NCBI RefSeq assembly: GCF_004770105.1
Contig: NZ_RQEY01000019.1
Coordinates: 186,001 to 250,000 of the forward strand
Direction of reading: 5' to 3'
DNA from: Leptospira andrefontaineae
GTDB lineage: Bacteria; Spirochaetota; Leptospiria; Leptospirales; Leptospiraceae
DNA length: 64,000 nucleotides
The notes below the pieces were generated by a model. That model made no database searches, had not been told where the DNA came from, and worked only from the letters and a program-made list of their open reading frames with translations. Within the stretch, counting starts at the first letter, position 1; every line of letters begins with the position of its first letter. Shown one piece after another: positions 9,043-19,391 of the stretch. A program made the position numbers and the translations under genes.

Positions 9043-11583
9043 TTACACTAACGCAGGTTCTTCGGAACGCTCCGGATTGTTCGGAGAACTTCCTCCGTCG
9101 GAACCTTGATCTGCAGGTTTATAATCTGTCCAAACTTCTTCCAAGAAGTCCAGTTTACCCTCTTTGAAAGCAACTGTGATCTTGGTAGGCTCTTTGTAAG
9201 CGCCTTTCAAGGTTTGGACTGCCATATAATCTTCTAACTCGCGTTGGAATACTCTGCGTAATGGACGTGCTCCGAACTTCTCGTCGTAACCGATATCCAT
9301 GAAGTGATCCTTCGCTTCTTGAGTAAGTTCGATCTTGATCTTCTTATCCAATAATCTCTTATTGGTGTCGCGGATCATGATATCCATAATCGCCATAAGC
9401 TCTTCTTTTCTGAGAGGTTTGAAGTAAACTACTTCGTCCACCCTGTTCAAGAACTCTGGGTTGAAATGTTTTTTCAACTGCTCGCGAGCTTGGTCTGACT
9501 TGTATTTATCCTCTTCTCCGGAACGGTCCTCGAATCCGAGCCTTACGCTGCTCGAAATTTCTTTGGCTCCGATATTCGAAGTCATGATGATAATCGCGTC
9601 TCTGAAGTTTACCTTACGACCTTTAGTGTCTGTCAGGTTCCCTTCTTCCATTACTTGGAGAAGAACGTTGAATATATCATGGTGAGCTTTTTCGATCTCA
9701 TCCAACAAGATGATTGAATACGGTTTTTTACGAACGAACTCAGTCAATTGTCCGCCATCATCGTAACCAACATATCCTGGAGGCGCACCGATCAATCTAC
9801 TAACTGCATGCGGTTCCATATACTCGGACATATCCACACGAAGCATCGCGTCTTGGTCTCCGAATAAGAACTCAGCCAATGCCTTAGCTAACTCGGTTTT
9901 ACCAACACCGGTAGGTCCGAGGAAGATAAAGGATCCTGTAGGTCTACGCTCAGCTTTGAATCCAGTGCGTGCTCTACGAACGGATTTTGCGATTTTTTGG
10001 ATCGCTTCGTCCTGACCGACGACTCTTAGTCTAAGTTCTTCTTCTAAACGAAGTAGTCTAGAGGACTCGTTCTCTTCCATTCTTTGTAATGGAATTCCGG
10101 TCCACTGGGAAACCACGGAAAGAATATCGTCTTCGTCGATAGAAACTGCGAAATCATCCAGTTTCTCCTGCCAAGATCTGATCTTTTCTTCTAGAACTTG
10201 TTTCTTACGATTTACTTCGTCACGAACTCCGGCAGCTTTTTCATACTCTTGAGAACGAACCAGATCTTCTTTCTTTTGAGAAAGTGATTTGATCTCTTCT
10301 TCCAAGTCTTTTACTGCTTGAGGACGAGCACAGTTTGCAAGTCTTGCTTTTGCGCCCGCTTCGTCGATGATGTCGATCGCCTTGTCAGGTAGATATCTAT
10401 CATTGATATATCTATGTGATAACTTAACGGATTGTTCCAAAGCACGATCCGAATAACGCACCTTGTGGTGAGCTTCGTATGCTTTTTTGAGTCCTGTAAG
10501 GATTTGGATAGCATCGTCCACAGAAGGTTCTGCAACTTTTACTACTTGGAACCTTCTTTCCAATGCAGAATCACGCTCGATATACTTACGATATTCTGTG
10601 CTGGTAGTTGCTCCGATACATTGCAATTCCCCTCTTGCAAGTGCAGGTTTCAGGATATTTGCGGCGTCCACCGCTCCTTCTGCTGCTCCTGCTCCAATCA
10701 GAGTATGCAACTCATCGATAAATATGATGATATTATTAGAAGAAGAAATTTCTTTCATGATCTTCTTCAATCTTTCTTCGAATTCTCCGCGATACTTGGT
10801 TCCTGCGATTAGGCTAGCTAAATCCAGGGAAAGTACACGTTTTTCGAATAGAAGATCCGGAACATTCTTCTCTACGATCGCAAGTGCAAGCCCTTCGACG
10901 ATTGCTGTTTTACCAACTCCGGATTCTCCCACTAATACTGGGTTGTTCTTAGTTTTACGAGAAAGGATTTGGATCACCCTTTGGATCTCGTTAGATCTAC
11001 CCACAACCGGATCCAGTTTTTTATCTCTGGCTAGTTGAGTAAGATCTCTTGCGAACTCATCCAAGATAGGAGTTTTAGTTTTTTCTGCGCGAGGTGTTCC
11101 AGGTTGAGCTGTCGGCTGGCTAGAAACTCCTACTGTGCTTGTAGGAGGAGCGCCTAATAGACGTAAGATCTCCCCTTTGATCACATTATAATTCACGCTA
11201 AAGGAGTATAACGCTCCACCCGCGATATTATTATTATCTCTCAATAACGCTAGAAGAATATGTTCAGTCCCAACATAATTGTGTTTCAGACGTTTGGCTT
11301 CTTCCTTAGAGAGTTCGATAATTTTTTGATATCGATCCTGTCCTTGGGCCATGTCCATCAACAATGTGCCGGAGTTCTCCCTGGTCCTGCGCTCTACTTC
11401 TTTACGAAGCTCGTTCAGGTTGATGTTCAGGTTATTCAGTATTTTTATCGCGACCGAATCTTCTTCCTTTAACAAACCTAATAAGATATGTTCAGGGCCG
11501 ATAAATTCGCTACCAAGACGTTTTGCTTCGTCCTGCGCGATCTCGTTGATTACTCGTTTTGCTCTTTTAGTAAATTCCAACAT
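9043..11583 (-). CDS. clpC: Clp protease ATPase subunit ClpC
   Basis: 846 residues from the ATG at 11583, which has AGGAAGGG upstream. A frame from 11643 adds 20 residues before the conserved MLEFTKRA start and is rejected. Order: two Clp-N repeats (1-145), first AAA+ domain with Walker A GESGVGKT at 219-226, a UvrB/C-like middle segment rich in Lys/Glu (about 430-470), and second AAA+ domain with GPTGVGKT. The C-terminus is D2-small. ClpC unfolds substrates for ClpP. The gene directly upstream resembles the McsA/McsB adaptor system, as in Firmicutes operons, although no ctsR is seen here. Confidence 0.93.
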   Translation of the reverse strand: MLEFTKRAKRVINEIAQDEAKRLGSEFIGPEHILLGLLKEEDSVAIKILNNLNINLNELRKEVERRTRENSGTLLMDMAQGQDRYQKIIELSKEEAKRLKHNYVGTEHILLALLRDNNNIAGGALYSFSVNYNVIKGEILRLLGAPPTSTVGVSSQPTAQPGTPRAEKTKTPILDEFARDLTQLARDKKLDPVVGRSNEIQRVIQILSRKTKNNPVLVGESGVGKTAIVEGLALAIVEKNVPDLLFEKRVLSLDLASLIAGTKYRGEFEERLKKIMKEISSSNNIIIFIDELHTLIGAGAAEGAVDAANILKPALARGELQCIGATTSTEYRKYIERDSALERRFQVVKVAEPSVDDAIQILTGLKKAYEAHHKVRYSDRALEQSVKLSHRYINDRYLPDKAIDIIDEAGAKARLANCARPQAVKDLEEEIKSLSQKKEDLVRSQEYEKAAGVRDEVNRKKQVLEEKIRSWQEKLDDFAVSIDEDDILSVVSQWTGIPLQRMEENESSRLLRLEEELRLRVVGQDEAIQKIAKSVRRARTGFKAERRPTGSFIFLGPTGVGKTELAKALAEFLFGDQDAMLRVDMSEYMEPHAVSRLIGAPPGYVGYDDGGQLTEFVRKKPYSIILLDEIEKAHHDIFNVLLQVMEEGNLTDTKGRKVNFRDAIIIMTSNIGAKEISSSVRLGFEDRSGEEDKYKSDQAREQLKKHFNPEFLNRVDEVVYFKPLRKEELMAIMDIMIRDTNKRLLDKKIKIELTQEAKDHFMDIGYDEKFGARPLRRVFQRELEDYMAVQTLKGAYKEPTKITVAFKEGKLDFLEEVWTDYKPADQGSDGGSSPNNPERSEEPALV

Positions 11584-11697
11584 AATTGCACGCCCTTCCT
11601 GATGGGTTCTGTAGGTTAGACTGTATTCGCATCCAATTTCCAACTGGGAGCCGGAATCTCCCTTAAAGAATATATCGGACTAGTTAACCAAAAAGGA

Positions 11698-12522
11698 TTA
11701 CGGGGCAAATGAGGCTTTTGTCCCGTCTTTTCCGCTTATTACCAGTAAGGCTAAATACGAAACCAAATTGAAAAAGGAATTTTTTCTATTTGGGCCGAAA
11801 TTTTTTCGGAAAAAGACCAATCTACCCTTCAATTCTTCCCGATAGAAGCCCCAATCTGTAGGTAGCCTGAAATCCTTTAACTCTCCCGAGTCCGCAAGTC
11901 TTGCCGGAATAGAAACAGAAAGTTTGTCTCCAAAACCGGAGTTGGTAGGACAGGAATTGATGAATCCGATCCCTTTTTGAAAATCAAACTTATCTTCCGC
12001 CTCGAATTTCGTTAAAAAATCGGATTTTAGGATAGAGTTTAACTCAAGTAGGGAATCAGTCACATATTCCCAACGAATATGATCCTCGTCTCCCATCACT
12101 AATGTCCCTGAATTCCAGGGAATTCTTTGTTTTAATTCTAGGATCGGATGTTTTTTTCCTGAATTTAGATCTTCAGTTTGGGAATCATTCTCTTCTAAAA
12201 ACGAATTTAGGAATCGGTCCGTTTTTTCAGTACGTTTAGTGTAGGTAGAATGTTTCGGATTTCTAGCAATACGAAACCTATACGTAAACGGCAAACGATG
12301 GGAATCTATATAGGACAAGCCTTCTTCCCAATTTGTTTTTTTGAATTTTTCCCAAGCATCAATTGCGGTGAAATGAGAAGGAGGTTCCCAATCGGGCGGG
12401 GCTTGGATCGGAATAAACTTAGTATATTCTTCTCCCAAAAACTGGATACAATGAGCGCATCCGATCTTTCCCCGATTTTTCCAGTCGAGAAGGGATAAGC
12501 CGCAATAAATACAGCCATCCAT
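11698..12522 (-). CDS. McsA zinc finger fused to a shortened McsB-like guanidino-kinase domain
   Basis: 274 residues. Cysteines 4, 7, 22 and 25 with the pattern C-x2-CG...GxxGCxxC match the second zinc finger of McsA. The rest carries McsB/phosphagen-kinase landmarks in order: RFRIARN (82-88, cf. SSRIRLARN), GDEDHIR (144-150, cf. NEEDHIR) and NSCPTN (189-194, cf. TSCPTN). At 239-252 the usual RG...GEGSEA segment reads RKNFGPNRKN, so the expected catalytic Glu is absent. The C-terminal phosphoarginine-binding domain of McsB is also missing. It may be an adaptor or pseudokinase for ClpC rather than an active arginine kinase. Start: ATG six bases after the lolD-like stop, no clear Shine-Dalgarno. 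The comparison sequences are from memory. Confidence 0.7.
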   Translation of the reverse strand: MDGCIYCGLSLLDWKNRGKIGCAHCIQFLGEEYTKFIPIQAPPDWEPPSHFTAIDAWEKFKKTNWEEGLSYIDSHRLPFTYRFRIARNPKHSTYTKRTEKTDRFLNSFLEENDSQTEDLNSGKKHPILELKQRIPWNSGTLVMGDEDHIRWEYVTDSLLELNSILKSDFLTKFEAEDKFDFQKGIGFINSCPTNSGFGDKLSVSIPARLADSGELKDFRLPTDWGFYREELKGRLVFFRKNFGPNRKNSFFNLVSYLALLVISGKDGTKASFAP

Positions 12523-12528
12523 AAATGT

Positions 12529-13221
12529 TTATACCGTTTGAGGGACCACTGCGGGTTTGAGTTTTCCTTGGAAGATCTGGTTTCTTTTATGAGCAAGCGC
12601 CGCCAGTTCCATATCGTGGGTCACTAGTATTAGACTGAATCTAAGATCCTTTTGTAATTCTTGGATCAGATTCATTAGATTTCTGGAATTTTCCCTATCC
12701 AAATTTCCAGTAGGTTCATCTGCAAGTATGAGTCTTTTTCCGGCAACTAAAGCTCTTGCCACTCCCACTCTTGCACTTTCTCCTCCGGACAATTGAGAAG
12801 GGTGAGAATGTATCCTTTCTTTCAAACCTACTTTCTCCAACATGGAGATTGCTTCCTTCTCCGCTTTAGAAGTAGAATAACCTTTGATCAAAAGTGGAAT
12901 GCTTACATTTTCCAAAGCTGAAAAATCAGGAAGAAGAAGATGATGTTGGAAGATGAATGCGATCTTTTCCGCGCGGAAATTTTCTTTTCCCTTCTCATCT
13001 AAATTGTTCAGATTGATACCGCAAATTTCGACCTCACCTAAATCGAAACTATCCATTGCACCTAGTATATTGAGAAGAGTTGATTTTCCTATCCCGGATT
13101 TTCCTTCGATGGAGAAGATCTCACCTTCTTCCACGTCCATATCCAATCCATCTAGTACGGAAAATTCCTTTTCCAGGATATGATATTTTTTAACCAGATT
13201 TCGGATCTTAATAATACTCAC
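12529..13221 (-). CDS. lolD: ABC transporter ATPase, LolD/MacB type
   Basis: 230 residues with a GTG start preceded by AGGAA. Walker [10 protein letters not shown] is at 40-48, the signature is [15 protein letters not shown], and Walker B reads [12 protein letters not shown]. This is the compact LolD/MacB/FtsE class that energises extrusion of lipoproteins or other envelope substrates. The permease gene lies immediately upstream with one base between, so the pair should form one transporter. LolD is favoured by the LolC/E-type partner. Macrolide-type export or another substrate is not excluded. Confidence 0.8.
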   Translation of the reverse strand: MSIIKIRNLVKKYHILEKEFSVLDGLDMDVEEGEIFSIEGKSGIGKSTLLNILGAMDSFDLGEVEICGINLNNLDEKGKENFRAEKIAFIFQHHLLLPDFSALENVSIPLLIKGYSTSKAEKEAISMLEKVGLKERIHSHPSQLSGGESARVGVARALVAGKRLILADEPTGNLDRENSRNLMNLIQELQKDLRFSLILVTHDMELAALAHKRNQIFQGKLKPAVVPQTV

Positions 13222-13222
13222 G

Positions 13223-14596
13223 TTAGTCGTTCCTTATGGTGTCGACAGGATTCAGACTTGCGGCCCATCTCGCGGGGAAGTATCCTGCAATTCCGGAAAG
13301 TATCGTAGCTGCAGTAGTTACCATAAAAATAAAAGGTATATTGATATCCACTGGCAGTTTATCGAAATAATAAATACGTTTAGGAACTAACTCTACAGGA
13401 GTCCAATCGGAACCGGTGAAAGAAGGTCCCAACAAATTGATGATCTCTTCTATATAACCTATAATAGTATCGAGTGAGTTTGCTAAGAATACGCCACCCA
13501 CTCCTCCAGTCAAAGAAGCCAAGATCCCAACAAGCATCGCATTCAATGTAAAGATCAAAAGAATATCGGAGGCGGGAAGTCCGAGTGCTTTTAAAACTCC
13601 GATCGATTTACGTTTTGCTCTCACTAGAGAATAGACGGAAGCGACCATTCCAAGCGCGGCCAAGATAATAAATAAGAAAACAATAATAGAGATGATCGTC
13701 TTTTCCAACTGGAGCGCAGCTAAAAGATTCTCTTGTTCTTCGGCGATCGTCCTAACAGATAAAGAAGAAGCCGCATCTATTTCTTGTTCAAACTCTAAAC
13801 TATTGAATAGTTTGTACAGTTTACGTTTGCTGATCGCAAGGTCATCCAAAGACTTTGCCTTGATAGTGATCTGATTTACAGAATCTTTCATTTTAAAGAA
13901 TTTCTGAGCAACCGGTAAGGACATATAAACAAAACTGGAATCGAACTTATAGTTCCCCGTTTTAAAAAATCCGGACACTCTAAAATTTTGAACGCTTACT
14001 TCGACACCTTTTCCAAGAGAGAACCTTCCCCCTGGAACCGCTAAAGTAAGTTGTTTGCCTAAACTGAAATTGTAAAGGTCCTCCATCTCTTTTCCCAGGA
14101 TGATATAACTTTCTCGGTTCAGGTGACTTAGTTCTTCTCTATCGTAATGAACTATTCTTGGGAAGTTATGAAGTTTATGTTCTATCAATGCATCCACACT
14201 CGGAACAGCAACTGCCTTGATGAGAACGGGATAAAATACATTATATCTTTGGATGAGTCCATGACTTTGGATCCCACCTTCGACAGAGATAATCCTGTCT
14301 TTTAGATCGAGATCGTTTTGTATATATTTGATGATCTTTTGGTAGTCTCGGATCTCTCCGCCATTGGAACTGCTTTCAATTGTAATATGTTCTCCGCCTT
14401 GCCACAGAGATTCCTTAAGTTGCCTTTGGAATCCGTTAAAGATAGAAAGTACTACAATGAGAAGGGCAACTCCAACAGCCATAACGATAAACGAAATCCT
14501 GGACTTGATCGAAAGCAATCCCGTGACTCTGGATCCTCGGATATATCGGGATGTGAGAAGCAGGATTAGGGGGGATCTATGAAAGAAGAAATTCAT
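13223..14596 (-). CDS. lipoprotein-releasing ABC permease, LolC/LolE family
   Basis: 457 residues from the ATG at 14596; a frame from 14629 adds 11 unlikely residues. One N-terminal membrane helix (about 32-52, after the R-x-S-R-I-S-F motif), a periplasmic MacB-type domain, then three C-terminal helices (about 295-325, 345-375, 415-445) with FtsX topology. LolCDE moves mature lipoproteins from the inner membrane toward the outer membrane. Spirochaetes are rich in lipoproteins, so the role fits. Only one permease is present, so it may work as a homodimer (LolF-like). Confidence 0.82.
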   Translation of the reverse strand: MNFFFHRSPLILLLTSRYIRGSRVTGLLSIKSRISFIVMAVGVALLIVVLSIFNGFQRQLKESLWQGGEHITIESSSNGGEIRDYQKIIKYIQNDLDLKDRIISVEGGIQSHGLIQRYNVFYPVLIKAVAVPSVDALIEHKLHNFPRIVHYDREELSHLNRESYIILGKEMEDLYNFSLGKQLTLAVPGGRFSLGKGVEVSVQNFRVSGFFKTGNYKFDSSFVYMSLPVAQKFFKMKDSVNQITIKAKSLDDLAISKRKLYKLFNSLEFEQEIDAASSLSVRTIAEEQENLLAALQLEKTIISIIVFLFIILAALGMVASVYSLVRAKRKSIGVLKALGLPASDILLIFTLNAMLVGILASLTGGVGGVFLANSLDTIIGYIEEIINLLGPSFTGSDWTPVELVPKRIYYFDKLPVDINIPFIFMVTTAATILSGIAGYFPARWAASLNPVDTIRND

Positions 14597-14640
14597 CAGT
14601 TGGGCGGTTGAAATTAAACAAATCCGCAAATTTCCTTAGT

Positions 14641-14669
14641 TTGACAATTATCAGATTCCGATGCAGGAT
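14641..14669 (+). promoter_or_regulatory. weak candidate promoter upstream of the 14732 gene
   Basis: A perfect TTGACA -35 box (14641-14646) is followed after 17 bases by a poor -10 (CAGGAT). TGTCAA at 14669-14674 is the inverted copy of TTGACA, so the site could also bind a dimeric regulator. Support is limited. Confidence 0.25.
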
Positions 14670-14731
14670 GTCAAAAAAAAGTCGATACCGATTTGGCCTC
14701 ATTGTAGTATCGGTGTTTCATTCGAAATTTT

Positions 14732-15745
14732 ATGCCATCCGAACAAGTATATTCCTTATTATTTCAGTCTAGGGACGGGGCTTCGTCTCTTTACATCCTA
14801 TTTGGGGGAATCGTTGATCCGGTTTCCAGTCGGATCGATAGATTCGAAGTAGTAGCCGTTGGGAATAGCGAGCTGATCAATATCCCGTTATCCGGAACTA
14901 CCTTCAAAGACATCACCAATGTTTGTCAGAAGATCAAATACGAAGGCAAACAACTTAAAAATCTCACTAATAAACTTCAGGAATTATTCCAAAACAGCGG
15001 ACGCTCCGACGATTTTATGGAGCAGCTCATTCACTATATCAATAAACGTGAAGACGACAAGATCAAATACTTGGTCAACCAGATCCAAAACCAAGCGATG
15101 GGAAATTCTAAACCTGATATCAGTCTTTGGTATTCTCTAATCGATCGAGATAAGATAGATGAGGCCGGTTCTGGAAAATCTTCTTTCGAAACTTTGGATT
15201 CTGAAGATGCGCATGAAGATTCCGCCCCGGAAGAAGCTCCTATAATTCCGATTGGAGTTCCAACTGGGATAGATGCTTCCATCCCAGCTGCTGCAGCAAG
15301 AGTTCAGTTCAAATTTATTCTTTCTCCTGTTTCCGGAATTCCGGTAAACCAACTCAAACCTGGCGATCAAATTGTAGTACAACTCACCGGAAGTGATCCT
15401 ACTACTATGGGAATCATAGATTCTATGAAACTCAAAACGGAAGACGGAAGTATTAAGCCTATTCCAGCCACCGTTGTCGCAACGGAAAACAAAGGTGTGG
15501 AGAATGAAACCGTAGTCAAAATTGGAAACGATGTCTTCGGTAAAATTTACGAAGAAGAAAATTCCATCAAGGTCCGCCTTTACACCGGAGAAAAACCGGT
15601 TTCCAAATCCGGGGGCTCAAGTGGTGCATCCTCGGCTTCTAACGCTTCTTTAGAAGCAGGAGAATCCAGTCTACTTCTGACTGTACTTATCGCATTAGGG
15701 GTAGTTGGGATCGGAATGATCGCGATTTTTGTATTCTTACTTTAA
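14732..15745 (+). CDS. tail-anchored protein of unknown function
   Basis: 337 residues. The first 140 are soluble and mixed alpha/beta, with a helical part (about 70-130). An acidic and Pro-rich linker follows (about 150-180), then a beta-rich domain (190-290) and a Ser/Gly/Ala-rich segment. A single C-terminal membrane helix (about 313-335) ends the protein with no residues beyond. There is no signal peptide, so the bulk should face the cytoplasm. The next gene encodes a polytopic membrane protein 28 bases downstream and is a likely partner. Family not recognised. Confidence 0.7.
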   Translation: MPSEQVYSLLFQSRDGASSLYILFGGIVDPVSSRIDRFEVVAVGNSELINIPLSGTTFKDITNVCQKIKYEGKQLKNLTNKLQELFQNSGRSDDFMEQLIHYINKREDDKIKYLVNQIQNQAMGNSKPDISLWYSLIDRDKIDEAGSGKSSFETLDSEDAHEDSAPEEAPIIPIGVPTGIDASIPAAAARVQFKFILSPVSGIPVNQLKPGDQIVVQLTGSDPTTMGIIDSMKLKTEDGSIKPIPATVVATENKGVENETVVKIGNDVFGKIYEEENSIKVRLYTGEKPVSKSGGSSGASSASNASLEAGESSLLLTVLIALGVVGIGMIAIFVFLL

Positions 15746-15773
15746 GTAAGGTCACTCTCTCCTAACTTTTTGG

Positions 15774-16871
15774 ATGGAGAGAATCCAGCTAAGTAAAATC
15801 ATAGCCCTATCGACGGATTACGATATGAAATCTCGCATTAAATTGACCATCACCTATATTATTCCTTTCGTACTTCTGCTGGTCAGCGGGTTTCAACTTT
15901 TCCTACAACCTACTTTTCTAAACACCAATGATACTGCTACTATGGAAGCTTTGTTGGATGGAACTGCAAGAGAACCAATCTCCGGATTTTATTTTCAGGG
16001 TGGGGCAATTTCTCAAATGCTTCTGACTGAAAAAATTTTGAAAGAAATTGAAGATCCAAGTCTTCCGAATGATTCTCAACCGGAAGAGATCAAAAACAGA
16101 TTGGGAAGAGTTTTACTCGGACAAAGATTGCAGATTTTCTTTTACGTATTCTTAGCGGCATTATCTCTAACTTCTTTTCTTTCTCTTTATTTCAGAGCAT
16201 TCTTCTATACTTTCTTGAACCGAATTTTATACTTTTTCGGTTTTATTCACGGGCTTTTCAGTATGCCGAATATCGCATTGGCAGGTGCAAGCTCAGGAAG
16301 AATGGAAGATCTTTTTTGGGTGATACCTTCTCTATTCTTGGCATTTGCTTGGATCATAGGTATGGTTTATCTGATGTTTTCCATCGGAAAACTTTTCTCT
16401 AAGGACGATGCAGATCGTTTTTATTCTCTTAAAAATCTGAGAGAAGATGAATCGGAGTTTAGATCCGAAGGTAATCGGAATAATTCTTTTGTTACTGTAC
16501 TTCTCCACTTTTTAGGGATCGTGGCATTAGGAACCTTGATCGGAAATATAGTTTATATTCCGTTATTCGTTCTCCAAAAAAATTATTCGGAACCTTTCGG
16601 TATCTTGATCGCTGGAGCGGTTGTTGCCGTTTCAGCATTTTATATCCGAAATTATCTCAAATTCGGAAAAAGTCCCGAATTGAGCACTTACCAGAACTTG
16701 GCTTTGGGAATCAGTTATCTGCAGGTCAGATTTATCAGGATCGCTTTGATGATACTTTTGGTTTTAGTTCTGGTCGTTGTATTTATTCTTTTCTTATTCA
16801 ATTTACTTACGATCAACTTCGGGATCTTAGAATCCTTGTTTCCATCCATCGACAGTAGACAGAATCTCTAA
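15774..16871 (+). CDS. polytopic membrane protein, unknown function
   Basis: 365 residues with about seven or eight hydrophobic helices (near 25-45, 118-140, 145-170, 182-205, 240-265, 275-295, 325-350). A charged loop sits at 210-235. ATG at 15774 is used here, but a second ATG at 15825 starts just before the first helix and would give 348 residues; neither has a strong ribosome-binding site. Its 3' end overlaps the convergent gene at 16827 by 45 bases. No transporter motif seen. Confidence 0.65.
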   Translation: MERIQLSKIIALSTDYDMKSRIKLTITYIIPFVLLLVSGFQLFLQPTFLNTNDTATMEALLDGTAREPISGFYFQGGAISQMLLTEKILKEIEDPSLPNDSQPEEIKNRLGRVLLGQRLQIFFYVFLAALSLTSFLSLYFRAFFYTFLNRILYFFGFIHGLFSMPNIALAGASSGRMEDLFWVIPSLFLAFAWIIGMVYLMFSIGKLFSKDDADRFYSLKNLREDESEFRSEGNRNNSFVTVLLHFLGIVALGTLIGNIVYIPLFVLQKNYSEPFGILIAGAVVAVSAFYIRNYLKFGKSPELSTYQNLALGISYLQVRFIRIALMILLVLVLVVVFILFLFNLLTINFGILESLFPSIDSRQNL

Positions 16872-17108
16872 AGCGTTCTTGCCCAACCAATAACAAAAAA
16901 CAACATGAGAAAAAGCTAAAACAGAATAGCTTAATCTGTCCAATACTCTTCTGAACGCGATAAATATTCCAAGGTGGGTCACCACTAGGGAAAGTATAAA
17001 ACCTTCTCCTGCGTAATGATTTAATGTAAGATAAAAACTTAAGTAAACTGTGATTATGAAAAATCCCCAGGCAGCAAACTTCTCCAGTTTGAGATGCCTT
17101 GGATCCAT
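16827..17108 (-). CDS. small membrane protein, three predicted helices
   Basis: 93 residues with hydrophobic stretches at about 12-30, 36-52 and 62-80. It is the last gene of the ParA-led minus-strand group and starts six bases after the MORN-like gene. The 3' end overlaps the convergent gene 15774-16871 by 45 bases. No family recognised. Confidence 0.55.
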   Translation of the reverse strand: MDPRHLKLEKFAAWGFFIITVYLSFYLTLNHYAGEGFILSLVVTHLGIFIAFRRVLDRLSYSVLAFSHVVFCYWLGKNALEILSTVDGWKQGF

Positions 17109-17114
17109 ATTATA

Positions 17115-17801
17115 TTATCCGCAGTTAGATTCTTTTTTCTGAACTTCGCAGAGAACTTTTCCGGCTGGAGAAAAGATCGTTCTAGATAAGAAGATTCCAT
17201 TCTCATCAAAAACTTCGACAGATTCGGTTTGTCTGTTAGGGAAATAATAGAACCAAGTGCGGATCTTTTTTCCTTTGGAATAATAACCTGAATATTCTAA
17301 TTCTCCGTCTTTGAAGTATTTTTGCCAGAAATCGGATTTTTTTCCGTTCTTATAATTGCCTTTTACTTCTAAAGAACCTTCCGGATAATATCTCTCATAC
17401 GGACCTTCTTCGTTTCCTTCGTCCCCATTAATTTGGGCGAATTCGTCTTTGGTCTGGCTTCCGAATCTTTGTTTGATATAAGGTTTGCCGTCTGCAAAAT
17501 ACCAAACCCAGTCTCCTATTTTGGAGCCATGTTCGTATTTTCCAATAGAAGATATACCTTCTTCGGATCTGAGATAAGATTTACATAGTCCATGATAGAG
17601 TTTATTTTCATCTAAAGGACATTCAAAATATAACTTTCCATTATCATAATATATTCTAGCAAGATTCGGCTCATTCAAAATGAATGCGTTCATGTTTTTG
17701 TCGTATTTTGCGCCTGCAGGAAGACCTTGGGGTCTTTCTGCGGATTCACAAACGAATAAAAACGAACAAATGAAGAATATTATAAATTTTGAAAATTTCA
17801 T
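17115..17801 (-). CDS. lipoprotein with MORN/YwqK-type repeats
   Basis: 228 residues. The N-terminus has a hydrophobic stretch and Cys18 (SFLFVCES), an acceptable spirochaetal lipobox. From about residue 80 come repeats of G-x-W-x-Y-Y/F-x-G-x... (for example DWVWYFADGKP, DFWQKYFKDGEL, RTWFYYFPN), the MORN-variant pattern seen in YwqK-type proteins. YwqK entries are often labelled antitoxin, but nothing here suggests a toxin partner. The start abuts the stop of the upstream gene without a gap. Confidence 0.7.
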   Translation of the reverse strand: MKFSKFIIFFICSFLFVCESAERPQGLPAGAKYDKNMNAFILNEPNLARIYYDNGKLYFECPLDENKLYHGLCKSYLRSEEGISSIGKYEHGSKIGDWVWYFADGKPYIKQRFGSQTKDEFAQINGDEGNEEGPYERYYPEGSLEVKGNYKNGKKSDFWQKYFKDGELEYSGYYSKGKKIRTWFYYFPNRQTESVEVFDENGIFLSRTIFSPAGKVLCEVQKKESNCG

Positions 17802-18527
17802 CTAATCGATGGTGAACTTTTTGGACACGAGAATTTCCCCATTCTCATCTTTGATCTCTGCTTCGTAAGAACCTTCGTCATCGAAGAAAGAATCATCATA
17901 GTAGGTTTGGAATTTATCGAATCTGCGTTTGAATTCTTTTTCCTGAACGCTAATCTCTGCCTTGGATTCATCTACTTTATAGATCGTAAGTATGATCTTA
18001 TCGGGGGAGAACCAACCACCTCTTTTATAATAAATGAAAAAGTCCTGTCCGTGAGTGAAATGGTATTCTTTTTCCGAACCCATTCCGGAAACTTTATCCG
18101 GAGTCATCTTATCCACGTCCATGTAGATCTCGTGTTTAGAGGGCCAGATCCACCAAACAAAGATCAATACCAAGAAGACACCGAGAATGCGGATCCATTT
18201 TTTATTTCCGTTCGAATCACGGAGTCCCGTTTGCGTGTATTCTTCTATCCTCATACCGTTGTTTAGCTTGAAAATGGGCTCTTTTTTGGGCAATTGTTTT
18301 TCCCGGCTTTCAGGCGATTCGGAAGGAGTAGAATAAGTCCCGGACTTAGAACTTTGTTCCGGAACAGAACGTGCCGGTTCAGTAGAAGTAGTAGAAACGG
18401 ATTCCGGAACCGCGGGCTTATCCGAGATTTTTGGATCTGTTTTTTCTTCCGGAGAAACTTCTCCCCCTAAGGTTTTTTTGACAGCTGCCCCTGCCGCTTT
18501 TTTTAATAAGTCCTTCTTACCCGCCAA
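17802..18527 (-). CDS. single-helix membrane protein with a Pro/Ser-rich cytoplasmic arm
   Basis: 241 residues with a TTG start (18525-18527) preceded by GAGG. The first 95 residues are disordered-looking (Lys, Pro, Ser, Glu). One membrane helix lies near 112-128, then a beta-rich outside domain of about 110 residues. The start overlaps the parA stop by 11 bases, so its N-terminal arm could contact ParA in the cytoplasm. That link is inferred from position alone. Confidence 0.6.
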   Translation of the reverse strand: MAGKKDLLKKAAGAAVKKTLGGEVSPEEKTDPKISDKPAVPESVSTTSTEPARSVPEQSSKSGTYSTPSESPESREKQLPKKEPIFKLNNGMRIEEYTQTGLRDSNGNKKWIRILGVFLVLIFVWWIWPSKHEIYMDVDKMTPDKVSGMGSEKEYHFTHGQDFFIYYKRGGWFSPDKIILTIYKVDESKAEISVQEKEFKRRFDKFQTYYDDSFFDDEGSYEAEIKDENGEILVSKKFTID

Positions 18528-19275
18528 GGGAATAGACCTCGTCTGTAAATTGTTGGTATGCCTTGGTCGTTTTATTTTTGGGTTGGTATTCGTACAATGA
18601 CTGATTCAATAGATGCGCCTCTTCTACTGCAACAGAAGGTGGAATTTTAGATTCGAATAAACGAAGATGTTCTTCAATCATAGGAACCACCGTTTGAGAC
18701 ATCGTGGTCCTTTGTTGGAATAAGGTCAATAATGCTCCTAAAATTTTCAAATCAGGGTTAAACCTTTTTACCGTATGATTTTTGGCTTCTAAGATCGCTT
18801 CTATCCCATCCAAAGAAAACTTAGAGATCTGTAATGGAACAATAAGTCCCGTCGCTGCGACAAAAGCATTCATCGTGATCAAAGAAAGACTTGGAGGACA
18901 ATCGATTACCACCCAATCAAAATCATTTGTGACAGTTTCCAAGGCTTCCTTCAGAACAAAAAAGCCGTCCATTTTTCCGGAAAGAAGAACATCTATTTGA
19001 GAAAGTTTAGAAGAAGCAGGAAGCAAACTTAAACCCGGGATTCGGGTTGGAGTGATCAGTTCACGAATTGGGACCTTCTCACTAAAAAGTAAAAAAGAGT
19101 CTTTACCATTTTTGGAAGAAGATTCCGAAAACACGGAACTCGCATTGCTTTGGGCATCCAGGTCTATTAGTAAAACCCTTTCTCCCTTTCTGGCAAGACC
19201 GACAGCAAGATGGACGGAAGTAGTCGTTTTACCCACCCCCCCTTTTTGGTTGGCTATACAAAGAGTTTGTTTCAT
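18517..19275 (-). CDS. parA: ParA-family ATPase
   Basis: 252 residues. The N-terminus [18 protein letters not shown] carries the deviant Walker A (KGGVGKT), followed by [12 protein letters not shown] and a switch II-like strand [11 protein letters not shown]. This is the ParA/Soj class that positions chromosomes or other cargo on the nucleoid or membrane. No parB is adjacent. The following genes instead encode a bitopic membrane protein, a MORN lipoprotein and a small membrane protein, so an envelope cargo is possible. Confidence 0.85.
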   Translation of the reverse strand: MKQTLCIANQKGGVGKTTTSVHLAVGLARKGERVLLIDLDAQSNASSVFSESSSKNGKDSFLLFSEKVPIRELITPTRIPGLSLLPASSKLSQIDVLLSGKMDGFFVLKEALETVTNDFDWVVIDCPPSLSLITMNAFVAATGLIVPLQISKFSLDGIEAILEAKNHTVKRFNPDLKILGALLTLFQQRTTMSQTVVPMIEEHLRLFESKIPPSVAVEEAHLLNQSLYEYQPKNKTTKAYQQFTDEVYSLGG

Positions 19276-19391
19276 TCAAAAATCCGTTGCCGGTACTGGT
19301 CCTCTTAGAAGAATAACTACATAGGCCTCTAAAATTTCAAGAATAAGGAAAAATTTCCTGTTCTTCCGGAAACTGAGGCAAGGGAGCCCTA

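Noticed and set aside
10487..11038. 183-codon plus-strand frame opposite clpC
   Set aside because: Antisense shadow of the conserved first AAA+ domain, with no independent support.
11584..11643. Longer ClpC start at 11643
   Set aside because: The extra 20 residues lie before the conserved N-terminus, and the ribosome-binding site fits the ATG at 11583.
17115..17801. Toxin-antitoxin system suggested by the YwqK-type repeats
   Set aside because: No toxin gene is adjacent; the protein is a predicted lipoprotein with MORN-like repeats.
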